From: Aminobacter sp. HY435
GTDB taxonomy: Bacteria > Pseudomonadota > Alphaproteobacteria > Rhizobiales > Rhizobiaceae
Direction of reading: 5' to 3'
Assembly (NCBI RefSeq): GCF_027568395.1
Contig: NZ_JANKZL010000004.1
Location: forward strand, 310,001 to 374,000
DNA: 64,000 nt
The position numbers and the translations under genes are program-made. This document shows positions 50,502 through 59,675 of the stretch, piece after piece (positions within the stretch are counted from its first letter, which is position 1; the number at the start of each line of letters is the position of its first letter). The notes below the pieces were generated by a model. The model did not search any database, had not been told where the DNA came from, and saw only the letters and a program-made list of their open reading frames with translations.

Positions 50502-51005
50502 ATGCGCAAGGCTTCGGCGATAGCCGGCAGCATTGTCTTTTTCGGCGTGGCGCCCGGTGTCGTCGCCGGCCTGGCGCCCTGGCTCCTGGCCGGTCGCTAC
50601 GGCGTGCCGCTGTCGCCATGGCCCGTCGCCGTTGCCGGCCTTCTGCTCGTCGTGGCCGGTCTTGCAGTGCTGCTGCATGCATTCGCACGCTTTGCCCTCG
50701 AGGGCCTCGGCACCCCTGCTCCCATCGCCCCGACCGACCGCCTGGTCGTCTCGGGCGCCTACCGCTATGTGCGCAACCCGATGTATGTCGCGGTGCTGTC
50801 GATCATCCTCGGCCAGGCAATCATGTTCGCACACTGGCCGCTCGTCGCCTACGCCGTGGTGGTCGGCGCTGCCATGATGGTCTTCGTGCGGGTTTACGAG
50901 GAGCCCGTTCTGGCGCGACGCTACGGCGCGCAGTACCTGGACTATTGCGCCCACGTTCCGGGCTGGCTGCCGCGCCTCACGCCCTGGCGGGGCGAAACGC
51001 CATAG
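50502..51005 (+). CDS. isoprenylcysteine carboxyl methyltransferase-like membrane protein
   Basis: The product is 167 aa with four hydrophobic segments. The motif SGAYRYVRNPMYVAVLSIILGQA near 80-103 and the late EEPVLARRYGAQYLDYCAHVPGWLPR match the ICMT/PEMT-type methyltransferase fold. It probably methylates a lipid or small molecule at the membrane. AAAGGAAG precedes the ATG at 50502; GTG at 50493 is also in frame. Confidence 0.85.
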   Translation: MRKASAIAGSIVFFGVAPGVVAGLAPWLLAGRYGVPLSPWPVAVAGLLLVVAGLAVLLHAFARFALEGLGTPAPIAPTDRLVVSGAYRYVRNPMYVAVLSIILGQAIMFAHWPLVAYAVVVGAAMMVFVRVYEEPVLARRYGAQYLDYCAHVPGWLPRLTPWRGETP

Positions 51006-51042
51006 GCCGCGCGGAGAGGCTTGCGCGGTCGGATGCTCGTTA

Positions 51043-51145
51043 GCGCATCGGCCCGAAAATCTGACCCCTATGTTCGGAAAGCACTATTCGCCAACTCAAT
51101 AAGTTAGAGCGTCGTTTGTACGTCCATTCGGATGCACGGCTCTAG
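51043..51145 (-). repeat. intergenic repeat copy B
   Basis: About 103 bp that match, as reverse complement, the segment at 53798-53899. By hand alignment roughly 85-90% of positions agree, with small indels near the right-hand hairpin. Shared parts include TCCGAATGGACG, GAGTTGGCG, GTGCTTTCCGAA and CGGGCCGATGCGC. Confidence 0.8.
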
Positions 51146-51170
51146 CGTCGGTCCGCAGCCCGGGCGGCGC

Positions 51171-52067
51171 TCAATAGGCCCAGCTGCGCGCCTTGGAAAT
51201 CACGAAGTCGCGGAACACATGGAGCTTCGCCTGATCCCGCATGGTGTCGGGGTAAGCGAAGTAGGTGTCGAACGACGGCACCTCGGTTTCCGGCAGAAGC
51301 TGCACGAGGCCGGCATCCTTGCCCACCACATAGTCCGGCAGCATCGCAATGCCGGCGCCGGTCTGCACCGCGCGCTTGATCGACAGGATGTCGTTGATCT
51401 GAAGCGTCGGCACGCGCTGGCCGCCCTCGAAGTCGCCGACCGTTTCCAGCCAGTTCAGCTCGCTCAGATGCGTCGGCACCGGCACGCCGAATGTGACGAT
51501 GCGGTGGTTCTTCAGTTCGGCGATCGACGCCGGCTTGCCGTATTTGTTGACGTAGGCCGGCGAGGCGTAGAGGTGGAAATGCACGGTGAACAGCCGGCGC
51601 TGGATCAGGTCGGGCTGCTGCGGCTGGCGCAGTCGGATGGCGCAGTCGGCCTGGCGCATGGTCAGGTCGAGCTCCTCGTTGGCGAGGATCAGCTGGACAT
51701 GGATATCGGGATAGAGCTCGAGAAATTCCTGGATGCGCTCGGTCAGCCAGCCGGCCCCGAGGCCGACGGTCGTCGTCACCTTGAGCACGCCCGACGGCCG
51801 GTCCTTGGTTTCGGTCAGTCTGGTCTTGATCGTTTCGAGCTTCACCAAGACGTCGTGCGCCGTGCGGAACAGCATCTCGCCCTGCTCGGTGAGCACCAGG
51901 CCGCGCGCATGGCGGTGAAACAGCGGCACGCCGATGTCGTGCTCAAGCGCACTGACCTGGCGAGAGATCGCCGACTGCGACAGCCTCAGCGTCTCCGCCG
52001 CATGGGTGAAGGAGCCAGCCTCCGCCGCTGCGTGAAACACGCGCAACTTGTCCCAATCCAACGCCAT
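51171..52067 (-). CDS. lsrB: LysR-family regulator, LsrB/VtlR-like
   Basis: The product is 298 aa. The N-terminal HTH (LRVFHAAAEAGSFTHAAETLRLSQSAISRQVSALE, about 7-41) and the effector domain are complete. A LysR gene next to trxB and lrp is the arrangement of lsrB in Sinorhizobium and vtlR in Brucella, which are needed for symbiosis or virulence and envelope or sRNA control; the symbol rests mainly on context. It is 33 bp downstream of trxB on the same strand, probably co-transcribed. Confidence 0.8.
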   Translation of the reverse strand: MALDWDKLRVFHAAAEAGSFTHAAETLRLSQSAISRQVSALEHDIGVPLFHRHARGLVLTEQGEMLFRTAHDVLVKLETIKTRLTETKDRPSGVLKVTTTVGLGAGWLTERIQEFLELYPDIHVQLILANEELDLTMRQADCAIRLRQPQQPDLIQRRLFTVHFHLYASPAYVNKYGKPASIAELKNHRIVTFGVPVPTHLSELNWLETVGDFEGGQRVPTLQINDILSIKRAVQTGAGIAMLPDYVVGKDAGLVQLLPETEVPSFDTYFAYPDTMRDQAKLHVFRDFVISKARSWAY

Positions 52068-52100
52068 GGTTTCCCCTCTTATGCTTGGCGTCTGGCCGGC

Positions 52101-53075
52101 CTATTCGGCCGCTTCGCGATGCACTTCAATTCCAGCCAGGTACTTTTCCGCTTCGAGCGCCGCCATGCAGCCAAGCCCAGCCGCGGTCACCGCCTGACGG
52201 TAGATGTCGTCGGTGACGTCGCCGGCAGCGAACACGCCCGGCACATTGGTGCGTGTCGAATTCGGCTCGGTCCACAAATAGCCATTCGGCTTCTGCTTGA
52301 GCTTGCCGATGAACAGCTCGACTGCCGGCGCATGGCCGATCGCCACGAACACGCCATCGGTCGCCATTTCGGTGATGGCCCCGGTGTGGACGTTCTTCAG
52401 CTTGACGCCATTGACCGACGGCGGCAGCGGCTTCTGCGCCGCGGCACCGACGATTTCTTCGACAGCATGGTCCCAGATCACCTTGATGTTGTCCTTGGCG
52501 AACAGGCGCTCCTGCAGGATACGCTCGGCGCGGAAATGATCGCGCCGATGCACGACCGTAACCGTCTTGGCGAGGTTGGAGAGATACAGCGCCTCCTCGA
52601 CCGCCGAATTGCCGCCGCCGACCACAACGACATCCTTGCCGCGGTAGAAGAAGCCGTCGCAGGTGGCGCAGGCCGACACGCCGAAGCCCTGGAACACCTG
52701 CTCGGAGGGCAGGCCCAGCCACTTCGCCTGCGCACCGGTTGCGATGATCAGCGCGTCGGCGGTGTACAGCGTGCCGGAATCGCCCTTGGCGCGGAACGGC
52801 CGCACGTCGAGATCGACCTCTGTGATGATGTCGTGGATCATCTCGGTGCCGACATGCTCGGCCTGCGCCCGCATCTGCTCCATCAGCCACGGCCCCTGGA
52901 TCGGATCGGCGAAGCCCGGATAGTTCTCGACCTCGGTGGTGATCATCAGCTGGCCGCCCTGCTGCATGCCGGCGACGAGCACCGGCTTGAGCATCGCGCG
53001 CGCCGCATAGATGGCCGCCGTGTAGCCGGCGGGGCCGGAACCGATAATGAGAACGGGCGCATGTTTGGCGGTCAT
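52101..53075 (-). CDS. trxB: thioredoxin reductase TrxB
   Basis: The product is 324 aa from the ATG at 53075 (AAGG nine bases upstream; an upstream start at 53096 is less favoured). FAD-binding GSGPAG (12-17), the redox pair CATC (136-139), the NADPH motif GGGNSA near 152 and a late GVFAAGDVTDD are intact. It reduces thioredoxin with NADPH. It is divergent from lrp and followed by the LysR gene. Confidence 0.95.
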   Translation of the reverse strand: MTAKHAPVLIIGSGPAGYTAAIYAARAMLKPVLVAGMQQGGQLMITTEVENYPGFADPIQGPWLMEQMRAQAEHVGTEMIHDIITEVDLDVRPFRAKGDSGTLYTADALIIATGAQAKWLGLPSEQVFQGFGVSACATCDGFFYRGKDVVVVGGGNSAVEEALYLSNLAKTVTVVHRRDHFRAERILQERLFAKDNIKVIWDHAVEEIVGAAAQKPLPPSVNGVKLKNVHTGAITEMATDGVFVAIGHAPAVELFIGKLKQKPNGYLWTEPNSTRTNVPGVFAAGDVTDDIYRQAVTAAGLGCMAALEAEKYLAGIEVHREAAE

Positions 53076-53292
53076 CGAAGTGCCTTCATGGATCAATGGA
53101 AACGAATGGCGCCCCGATAAGGGGCGGATCAGCCACTAATCTAGGTGTTCACCCATGGCGGGCGCAAGGCGGCAAGATGTTACTCCCCCGAAAGCTTGAC
53201 TGGCGCAGCCGCGTCACATCGCCGTAAGCGGGGCTTCCGCATTTCGTCTCGCCTGGGTTTCCCAACCGATGTGAGTAGTTTAGTTACAATGT

Positions 53293-53311
53293 CGCGCAAG
53301 ATTCTTGCGCG
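53293..53311. promoter_or_regulatory. palindrome in front of lrp (CGCGCAAG-N3-CTTGCGCG)
   Basis: Perfect 8-bp arms lie directly after a TACAAT -10-like box (53285-53290) and 15 bp before the lrp ATG. Autoregulation by the Lrp-type protein is plausible. Confidence 0.5.
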
Positions 53312-53326
53312 AACACTGGAGCCCTT

Positions 53327-53797
53327 ATGCCCATCAAGGCCGATCTCGACGCCATCGACTGGAAGATCCTGCGCGAGTTGCAGGACGACGGACGGATGAC
53401 CAACGTCGAGCTTTCGCGGCGTGTCGGCATCTCGGCTCCACCCTGCCTGCGCCGGGTCAAGCGGCTCGAGGAAGAAGGCATCATCCAGCGCTACCGCGCC
53501 CTGCTCAACGCACCGGCGCTCGGCATGGACGTGGTTGCGTTTTGCCTCGTTGGCCTCAACCGCCAGTCGGAGGTCGACCTCAAGGGTTTTGCCGACCGCA
53601 CGCGCGGCTGGCCCATCGTCCGCAGCGCCTGGATGGTATCGGGCGAATCCGACTTCATGCTCCACTGCGTCGCGCCCGATCTAGGCAGCTTCCAGACCTT
53701 CGTCATCGAGGAACTGACATCGTCGCCGAACGTCGACACGGTGCGCACCGCCTTGACCATCAAGCAGGTCAAGGACGACGGACTTGTGGCGATCTAA
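53327..53797 (+). CDS. lrp: Lrp/AsnC-family transcriptional regulator
   Basis: The product is 156 aa. The HTH (DAIDWKILRELQDDGRMTNVELSRRVGISAPPCLRRVKRLEEEG, about 5-48) and the RAM ligand domain (WMVSGESDFMLHCVAPDL) are typical. It is divergent from trxB, as in related rhizobia. The target set is unknown. A repeat element starts right after its stop. Confidence 0.9.
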   Translation: MPIKADLDAIDWKILRELQDDGRMTNVELSRRVGISAPPCLRRVKRLEEEGIIQRYRALLNAPALGMDVVAFCLVGLNRQSEVDLKGFADRTRGWPIVRSAWMVSGESDFMLHCVAPDLGSFQTFVIEELTSSPNVDTVRTALTIKQVKDDGLVAI

Positions 53798-53899
53798 AGC
53801 GCCGTGCGTCCGAATGGACGCACAAAGGACCCTCTGACTTACCGAGTTGGCGCATCGTGCTTTCCGAAAATCGGGTCCGATTTTTTCGGGCCGATGCGC
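53798..53899 (+). repeat. intergenic repeat copy A
   Basis: Inverted partner of 51043-51145. It contains two hairpins, GTGCGTCC-GAAT-GGACGCAC and a long GCATCG...CGATGC stem with CCGAAAATCGG. It starts right after the lrp stop and may act as its transcript end. Such mosaic palindromes are common in rhizobial genomes. Confidence 0.8.
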
Positions 53900-53982
53900 A
53901 ATGACGCAATTGCGTCACCGTTCAACGGGACGCGACCTGCAAAAGCTCGTCTGCCGCGTCTGCTGGAAAGGTGAAACCACGT

Positions 53983-54765
53983 TTATCGAAACGGAATGCG
54001 TATCCAGCTTTGACCTTTAAGTCGGGCCAAAGCCGCAGTCGCGGCGCGGCCCAGCGGGCGCTTCAGTTCCCTGAAAAGCTTCTCGATGCCTTTTGTCTTG
54101 ACGGGTTTGGGGCGCTCGATTGCCAACATGCTGGCCAGTTCGGAACCGGACATTCCCTTTTCTGACACGATGTCCTGAATACACACTGCCGGGTCCACCT
54201 GGTAGACCACCAGATGCCGCCAGGCGTGGGATGCCGGATCGAACATGAAAACGTCCACCGGCTCAGTAATCTCCGTACTCAACTCGAGCAGCTTGCGGGC
54301 GGCTCGACGGGAGATGACATAGGCGCCGGTTCCGAGATGCGCTTGGCGCAGCCTTCTGACCGACCTGCCCGAAACCGTTCCTGACTCGCATCTGTCTACG
54401 AACGTGCGAACCATGATCGTCTCGAGCTTGACGATATCCGCATCGTCCGGGATCCAGCTCGGGTCGGCCAGAATGGAGCCAGCATCCTCGCCGAAATGCA
54501 CGTCATCCTCGAACACGACGCTGTATTCAGTGGGCGCTTCCGCGATTGCCTGCCAACACTTGATGTGGCTTAGAAAGCAGCCAATCTCGCCGTCGGCGAG
54601 CCGATATCCACCCCCACGCTCCGAGACTGGCCGCGCGGCAGGAGGCAATTGCCGACCATCGACCGCGGCAATGCGCGTGAACTCAAGACCCAGACTGTCG
54701 AACAGCGCGGACATGCGCTCCAATCGCTGGGGCGATCTGTCCAGGTTGATGACGAAGTTTTTCAT
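53983..54765 (-). CDS. glycosyltransferase family 25 (LOS-type)
   Basis: The product is 260 aa. GT25 features: MKNFVINLDRSPQRLERM at the start, DGEIGCFLSHIKCW near 58, and VVFEDDVHF (DxD-like) near 84. Members add galactose to lipooligosaccharide. Its start lies beside the stop of the upstream GT25 gene (GTGA overlap at 54768-54771; GTG 54771 or ATG 54765), so translation is coupled. The C-terminal 40 residues are basic. Confidence 0.8.
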   Translation of the reverse strand: MKNFVINLDRSPQRLERMSALFDSLGLEFTRIAAVDGRQLPPAARPVSERGGGYRLADGEIGCFLSHIKCWQAIAEAPTEYSVVFEDDVHFGEDAGSILADPSWIPDDADIVKLETIMVRTFVDRCESGTVSGRSVRRLRQAHLGTGAYVISRRAARKLLELSTEITEPVDVFMFDPASHAWRHLVVYQVDPAVCIQDIVSEKGMSGSELASMLAIERPKPVKTKGIEKLFRELKRPLGRAATAALARLKGQSWIRIPFR

Positions 54766-54767
54766 TG

Positions 54768-55631
54768 TCACGAGGCCCGGCCTGAAGGCAAAGGTCCCGC
54801 ATTCACCAAGGTCTCGATTTCAACCCTTTTGAAAACGGACCGACCGACGGCCACCAGCATTGCCATTCGAAATGGCTTCGCAAACTGCCTGCCAATGCGC
54901 GCCACCTCGTACACGAGCTTGGCTGTCCCCTTCCGCCTGGCAGATCTGGGATCATGCCGGTGAAATCGACGCCGATCGTCATCGATCTGGCTGGTCAAAG
55001 GACCGCCTAGCGCGCCCCCCGGGGCCCACATGTCCTGAACGCACAGCGCCGGCAGCATCTGCAGTACCTGCATTTCCGTCAGCAGTCCGCCGATCGAGGA
55101 AAACAAGATGACATCCGCTGGCTCGACATGCCGGCTCGTGTGTTCGAGCACCCTGACCGCAGTCATTTTGGATAGAAAGTAGCCGGCGGCCCCCAATTGG
55201 GCCGACTTCAGCTGCCTCAGTTCATGTCCAAGCGGCTTGCCCCAATTCCTGTAGGAAAGCTCGGCCCTGCCGAGATCGGTTTCGGCCCTTATCACCTCAG
55301 CATTCGCCGGAATCCAGCGATCTGACTTGAAGAAGTTTGCAGCATCGGCGGAAAGATGAATGTCGTCTTCCGCGACAAAACCCCACTCGTCATCGCCATC
55401 CGCGATCATCTGCCAGGCCTTGCGGTGGCTTTGAAGGCAGGCGATCTCCGCTGGAGACATGGAATTGACCCCCGACGACAACTGCCGCAGGCGTTCGACG
55501 TCCTGTTCCGGTATGCGTTTGGCATCGACTGCCGATACCCGCACGACGTCCAGATCCATGTGCGCCACCTGGCCCATGAACCATTCCAACCGGCCGGGGG
55601 ACCGGTCGAGGTTGATCAAGTATATTTTCAA
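54768..55631 (-). CDS. glycosyltransferase family 25, second copy
   Basis: The product is 287 aa. KIYLINLDRSPGRLEWFM, PAEIACLQSHRKAWQMI and WGFVAEDDIHL match GT25. It shares the layout of the neighbouring gene but differs widely, so the duplication is old. The best start is a TTG at 55631 with AGAGA upstream; no ATG fits in frame. The basic C terminus (RRRFHRHDPRSARRKG) may contact membrane. Probably surface polysaccharide synthesis. Confidence 0.75.
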   Translation of the reverse strand: MKIYLINLDRSPGRLEWFMGQVAHMDLDVVRVSAVDAKRIPEQDVERLRQLSSGVNSMSPAEIACLQSHRKAWQMIADGDDEWGFVAEDDIHLSADAANFFKSDRWIPANAEVIRAETDLGRAELSYRNWGKPLGHELRQLKSAQLGAAGYFLSKMTAVRVLEHTSRHVEPADVILFSSIGGLLTEMQVLQMLPALCVQDMWAPGGALGGPLTSQIDDDRRRFHRHDPRSARRKGTAKLVYEVARIGRQFAKPFRMAMLVAVGRSVFKRVEIETLVNAGPLPSGRAS

Positions 55632-55939
55632 AGCACGATCTCTACCATGAATCGTACCCACGGCCCGAACCTGCAAGCAGCAGAGGGGGCGACAAGCCGG
55701 GGGCAGCCGACATTTCGCATTACATAAGACAGGTCAGCCCAAAATTTCAGCAAATTTTCGGCGCACGCCGTGTTTTCCGAAGGATAGTTCGCCCACACAG
55801 CCCGTGGCTTGCGACAACAACCGCGTGCAACCGGGCGCCAGATCCATGAGGATCGGACCCTCCTGCCCGGAGAAGCTCGAAATCGGCAACGTTTCCGGAA
55901 TCATCAGCCAAAGCGTCGGCATCTCGCCGGAGCGCAGGG

Positions 55940-57025
55940 CTAGCCCTTGGCCCAGACCAGCTCATAGACCTTGCGCAGCCCCGCCGCTTCATTCTCGAGA
56001 CGAAAGCGATGCGCGACGTCTTCGAGGCCAGCGGCGCCATGAGCATCGGCGAGCACAGGGTCGCCGAGGTAGGGCCTGATGGCCTCGCGGAGCGCGGCCC
56101 CATCGCCGGCCGCCACGACGGCGCCGGTGCGTCCCGGCGTGACGATCTCGGAATACGACCCGGCGTCGCTGGCGACAACAGCGGTGCGCGAGGCCATGGC
56201 CTCCAGCGGCGTCAGCCCAAAACCCTCGTTGCGCGACGGCGCCACGTAGAGCGACACGCGCCGGTACCATACCGCGACGTCGTCCACCTCGCCGAGAAGC
56301 AGGATGCGGTCCGAAAGCCCGGCAGCATCGATGCGCTGCCTGAGTTCGTCGGCAAAGCCCTTGTGCTCGGCGGTGACGCGGCCGGTGATGACAGCCGTCC
56401 ACTCCGGATGGGCAGGCAAGAGTGCAATCATCGCATCGACGAAGAGGTCGGTGCCCTTGGAGTGACGGACCCGGCCAAAGCAGCCGATGGCAAATTTGCC
56501 CGGCAGCCCGGCAGCCGTGAACTCGTCATCGGGCTCACGTGCGGGATGGAACTTTTCGAGATCGACCCCGTGCATCACGACAGTGTGCGGCACTTCGAGA
56601 AAGCCGCCGGAAAGCCTGCTCGTGGCAATGACACCGTCCATCCGCCGGATCAGCCACTTGGTGAAAGGCTTGTGATCGCGTTGGGCGGCCGATGTGAAGA
56701 CGAGCCGAATCGGGGCGCGCAGGAGATGACGCAGAACAATCCCCGCAGCCATCTCGGTGTTGCGTCGCGCGTGCCAGATGCGTGGCCGCTTTGACGCCGG
56801 CCGCCGGAATAGCAAGGGCAATTGCCACCAGCGCATCCTGGGCAAGCTGTCGGGCAGACCTGGCCCAACGACGGCAATGCCGATGTCGCGCGACTGCACC
56901 GGCACAAGTTGCACGATGGTGCTGGTGACGCCCGAAAGCCGCTTCTTGAGATTGGGCGCGACCACGTCGATATGCGCCATGTCGACCGCGCCGGACGTTG
57001 CGGCGCGGCTGTTTGATTGCGTCAT
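55940..57025 (-). CDS. lpcC: glycosyltransferase family 4, LPS core mannosyltransferase LpcC-like
   Basis: The product is 361 aa from ATG 57025 (ATG 56980 is also in frame). VAPNLKKRLSGVTSTIVQLVPVQ opens as in rhizobial LpcC; VWHARRN-like WHARRNTEM, GCFGRVRHSKGTDLFVDAM and APSRNEGFGLTPLEAMA (acid E-x7-E of GT4) follow. LpcC adds mannose to the LPS inner core in Rhizobium. It sits next to greA, as in other Hyphomicrobiales, and close to the GT25 pair, so this is an LPS synthesis area. Confidence 0.85.
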   Translation of the reverse strand: MTQSNSRAATSGAVDMAHIDVVAPNLKKRLSGVTSTIVQLVPVQSRDIGIAVVGPGLPDSLPRMRWWQLPLLFRRPASKRPRIWHARRNTEMAAGIVLRHLLRAPIRLVFTSAAQRDHKPFTKWLIRRMDGVIATSRLSGGFLEVPHTVVMHGVDLEKFHPAREPDDEFTAAGLPGKFAIGCFGRVRHSKGTDLFVDAMIALLPAHPEWTAVITGRVTAEHKGFADELRQRIDAAGLSDRILLLGEVDDVAVWYRRVSLYVAPSRNEGFGLTPLEAMASRTAVVASDAGSYSEIVTPGRTGAVVAAGDGAALREAIRPYLGDPVLADAHGAAGLEDVAHRFRLENEAAGLRKVYELVWAKG

Positions 57026-57069
57026 CACTGCCTGGTCCGATACGGCGGCGGCCACGGCCGCCTGCGGCC

Positions 57070-57543
57070 TCAGATGAACTGAACCTGGACGATTTCGTAG
57101 CCGCGCGCGCCACCAGGTGCGTTGACCTCGACGGCGTCGCCAACTTCCTTGCCGATCAGCGCACGCGCGATGGGCGAAGAAATCGAAATCCGCCCGGCCT
57201 TCACGTCCGCTTCCTGATCGCCAACGATCTGATAGGTCTTTTCTTCTTCGGTATCCTCGTCGACGAGAACGACGGTGGCGCCGAACTTGATCTTGTCGCC
57301 ATTGAGCTTGGAGACGTCGATCACCTCAGCGCGGGCGATCAGGTCCTCGAGTTCGTTGACCCGGCCCTCGTTGAGGCTCTGCGATTCCTTGGCCGCGTGA
57401 TACTCGGCATTTTCCGAGAGATCGCCGTGCGAACGTGCCTCGGCAATGGCCTCGATGATACGCGGACGCTCTTCCTGCTGGCGCCAGCGCAGTTCTTCCT
57501 TCAGCGCAGCGAACCCACCCGCAGTCATCGGAACCTTGTTCAT
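57070..57543 (-). CDS. greA: transcription elongation factor GreA
   Basis: The product is 157 aa. The N-terminal coiled coil with the conserved acidic tip ([18 protein letters not shown]) and the C-terminal FKBP-like domain are intact. It stimulates RNA cleavage in backtracked RNA polymerase. AGGAGAGG precedes the ATG. A leader with an intrinsic terminator lies upstream. Confidence 0.95.
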   Translation of the reverse strand: MNKVPMTAGGFAALKEELRWRQQEERPRIIEAIAEARSHGDLSENAEYHAAKESQSLNEGRVNELEDLIARAEVIDVSKLNGDKIKFGATVVLVDEDTEEEKTYQIVGDQEADVKAGRISISSPIARALIGKEVGDAVEVNAPGGARGYEIVQVQFI

Positions 57544-57597
57544 AGTCGACCTCTCCTGGCCTTTGCCTCGCGATTGCGTTTAGTTGCCGCAAGGCAC

Positions 57598-57639
57598 AAA
57601 AAAAGAAAACGGTCCGGCAGCCTCGGCCAACGGAACCGT
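57598..57639 (-). terminator. intrinsic terminator in the greA leader
   Basis: Read on the minus strand, ACGGTTCCG and CGGACCGT pair with one bulge, then TTTTCTTTTTTT follows. It lies between a -10-like TATATT (57659-57664) and greA. No upstream minus-strand gene needs a terminator here. Confidence 0.7.
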
Positions 57640-57826
57640 CTCACCTCAATTTCCGCTCAATATAGCAAGCCTGCGGCAGAATTCACGTCAAAAAATGAGG
57701 CGGCTGATTTCAGGAGGCCTCTGCTGGGGAAAATCCTTCTCGGCGCTCACCCGCTTGTGATTGCGCCCCGCCTGTTTGATGTTGTGCAAAGGTTGTCCTG
57801 TTCTGAAGCCAAGCTATGTTGACGCG

Positions 57827-58960
57827 ATGGCTCCACGAACCGCACTTTCCCTTGTCTTGGTTGCCTTGGCGGCGACGGAAGCCCTGGCCGAAAGCCGCAC
57901 CTTCGACACTGAAGCCGTCAAGGTGCGCGCCGACATCGTCGCGCAGGGTCTCGAGCATCCATGGGGATTGGCGTTCCTTCCCGATGGCGATGCCTTGGTT
58001 ACGGAGCGCGAAGGCCGGATCCGCATATTGACCAAGGACGGGCTTTCGGCGCCCGTCACGGGCGTTCCCAAGGTCGCCGTCGGAGGCGAAGGCGGCCTGC
58101 TCGATATCGCGGTGGCCCGCGATTTCGACAAGAGCGGGTTGATCTTCTTTGCCTATGCGGATGCAGGACCGGGCGGTGTCGGCACGTCCGTTGCGCGCGC
58201 CAGGCTGGTGCGCGAGGGGCCGGATGCGCGGTTGGACGATCTCAAGGTCATCTTCTCGACGCCACGAATGGGCCGGGCCAGAACCCACTTCGGCACGCGC
58301 ATTGTCGTCAATGACGATGGGACGCTGTTCCTGACGCCAGGGGATCTTGGAAGGAGCGACCGCGCCCAGGACATGCAGGACACCGCCGGCGCCGTGGTCC
58401 GCATCAACCAGGATGGCTCTGTCCCGGCCGACAATCCCGCAGTCGACGGCAAGGCGATGGCGCCAGAAATCTGGTCCAAGGGACATCGCAACATCCAGGG
58501 CGCGGCGATCGATCCGGTGCTCGGCGGCCTTGTCACCGTCGAGCATGGCGCGCGTGGCGGCGATGAGGTCAACCACCCGGAAGCGGGCAAGAATTACGGC
58601 TGGCCGGTCGTCACCTATGGCGTCGACTACTCGGGCAAGAAGATCGGAATCGGCACCCATGCCCCAGGCTACGAGCAGCCGCTCTACTATTGGGATCCGT
58701 CCATCGCGCCATCCGGCCTTGTCAGCTACCAGGGCAGGATGTTTCCCGAATGGAAGGGCGATCTGCTGGTCGGCGCGCTGAAATTCCAGCTGCTCAGCAG
58801 GTTGGAGCGCGACGACAGCGGCCAGATCACCGGCGAAGAGCAGATGTTACAGGGCGAGTTCGGCCGCATCCGCGGCGTGGTCGAAGCCCCTGACGGCTCG
58901 GTCTGGCTGCTCACGGACGAAGATGACGGTGCGGTGATCCGGCTGTCCAGGGGAGATTAG
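57827..58960 (+). CDS. PQQ-dependent sugar dehydrogenase (YliI-like), exported
   Basis: The product is 377 aa. A signal peptide (MAPRTALSLVLVALAATEALA) is followed by a six-bladed beta-propeller: GLEHPWGLAFLPDGDALVTER, VGGEGGLLDIAV, HFGTRIVVNDDG, GHRNIQGAA, EHGARGGDEVN and GALKFQLLSRL are the blade motifs of soluble aldose dehydrogenases. It oxidises sugars with PQQ in the periplasm. The ATG at 57827 starts the signal; the frame is open back to 57761. Confidence 0.9.
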   Translation: MAPRTALSLVLVALAATEALAESRTFDTEAVKVRADIVAQGLEHPWGLAFLPDGDALVTEREGRIRILTKDGLSAPVTGVPKVAVGGEGGLLDIAVARDFDKSGLIFFAYADAGPGGVGTSVARARLVREGPDARLDDLKVIFSTPRMGRARTHFGTRIVVNDDGTLFLTPGDLGRSDRAQDMQDTAGAVVRINQDGSVPADNPAVDGKAMAPEIWSKGHRNIQGAAIDPVLGGLVTVEHGARGGDEVNHPEAGKNYGWPVVTYGVDYSGKKIGIGTHAPGYEQPLYYWDPSIAPSGLVSYQGRMFPEWKGDLLVGALKFQLLSRLERDDSGQITGEEQMLQGEFGRIRGVVEAPDGSVWLLTDEDDGAVIRLSRGD

Positions 58961-59013
58961 GGCATAGCGGGGCAGGAAAGCCCTACTGCCGCAACGCCCT
59001 GATCCCTTGGTTC

Positions 59014-59538
59014 TTAACCCCGCAAATATGCTTCAATCTGCTCCTCGAGCATTCCGTATTCGCGGCAGCCCTTGCCGCAACGCTTTTCGATCTCTGAAAG
59101 CTGTAGCCTTGCTGCCGCGACATCGCCGAGCATCAGGTGCGCCTCGCCCATATACTCGCGAACCAGCGTGTAGTCGGGGTCGTTGCGCAGCGCTTCCTGG
59201 TAGTAGCCGAGTCCGACCAGCACTCGCCCGGCCTTGCGGTGCGAATAACCGAGATAGTTGAGGATGCGTGGATCGGCCTTGTTGGAAGCCAGTGTCAGAA
59301 CCTTGATCGCATCGTCATACTTGCCATCCATGGCAAGTGCCCGGCCGGCCGAATACAGCGAGTCATCATCGATCTTGCCGGCCTGCGGTGGCTCGCATTT
59401 CTGCGTTTTCTTGTTGTAGACGAGGCCGTCGCCGCATTTCGGTACTTCGGGCGGCGAACTTTCCCCGGCCGAAAACACCGGCACCGAAAGCAACGGCAGC
59501 GATACCATCGCGCCGGCAAGCAATTTCGCAAATCGCAT
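59014..59538 (-). CDS. exported TPR protein, copy 1
   Basis: The product is 174 aa. A signal peptide (MRFAKLLAGAMVSLPLLSV) is followed by a short Cys-containing head (KCGDGLVYNKKTQKCE), then TPR-like helices (GRALAMDGKYDDAIKVLTLA; NYLGYSHRKAGRVLVGLGYYQEAL) and a final Cys pair (RCGKGCREYG). AGGAGG precedes the ATG at 59538. It is a near copy of the next gene. Confidence 0.8.
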   Translation of the reverse strand: MRFAKLLAGAMVSLPLLSVPVFSAGESSPPEVPKCGDGLVYNKKTQKCEPPQAGKIDDDSLYSAGRALAMDGKYDDAIKVLTLASNKADPRILNYLGYSHRKAGRVLVGLGYYQEALRNDPDYTLVREYMGEAHLMLGDVAAARLQLSEIEKRCGKGCREYGMLEEQIEAYLRG

Positions 59539-59675
59539 CGCTACCTCCTGAGGTCTGCACAAGCAGGTTAACGCACGGGAAGGCCGATTTCATCCGAAAA
59601 CAAGGCCCCTCAGCCGGGCCAACTCGCTTGTCCAACTCGCTTGTCCAACTCTTGGCATCGCGATTGTGGTTGTGC

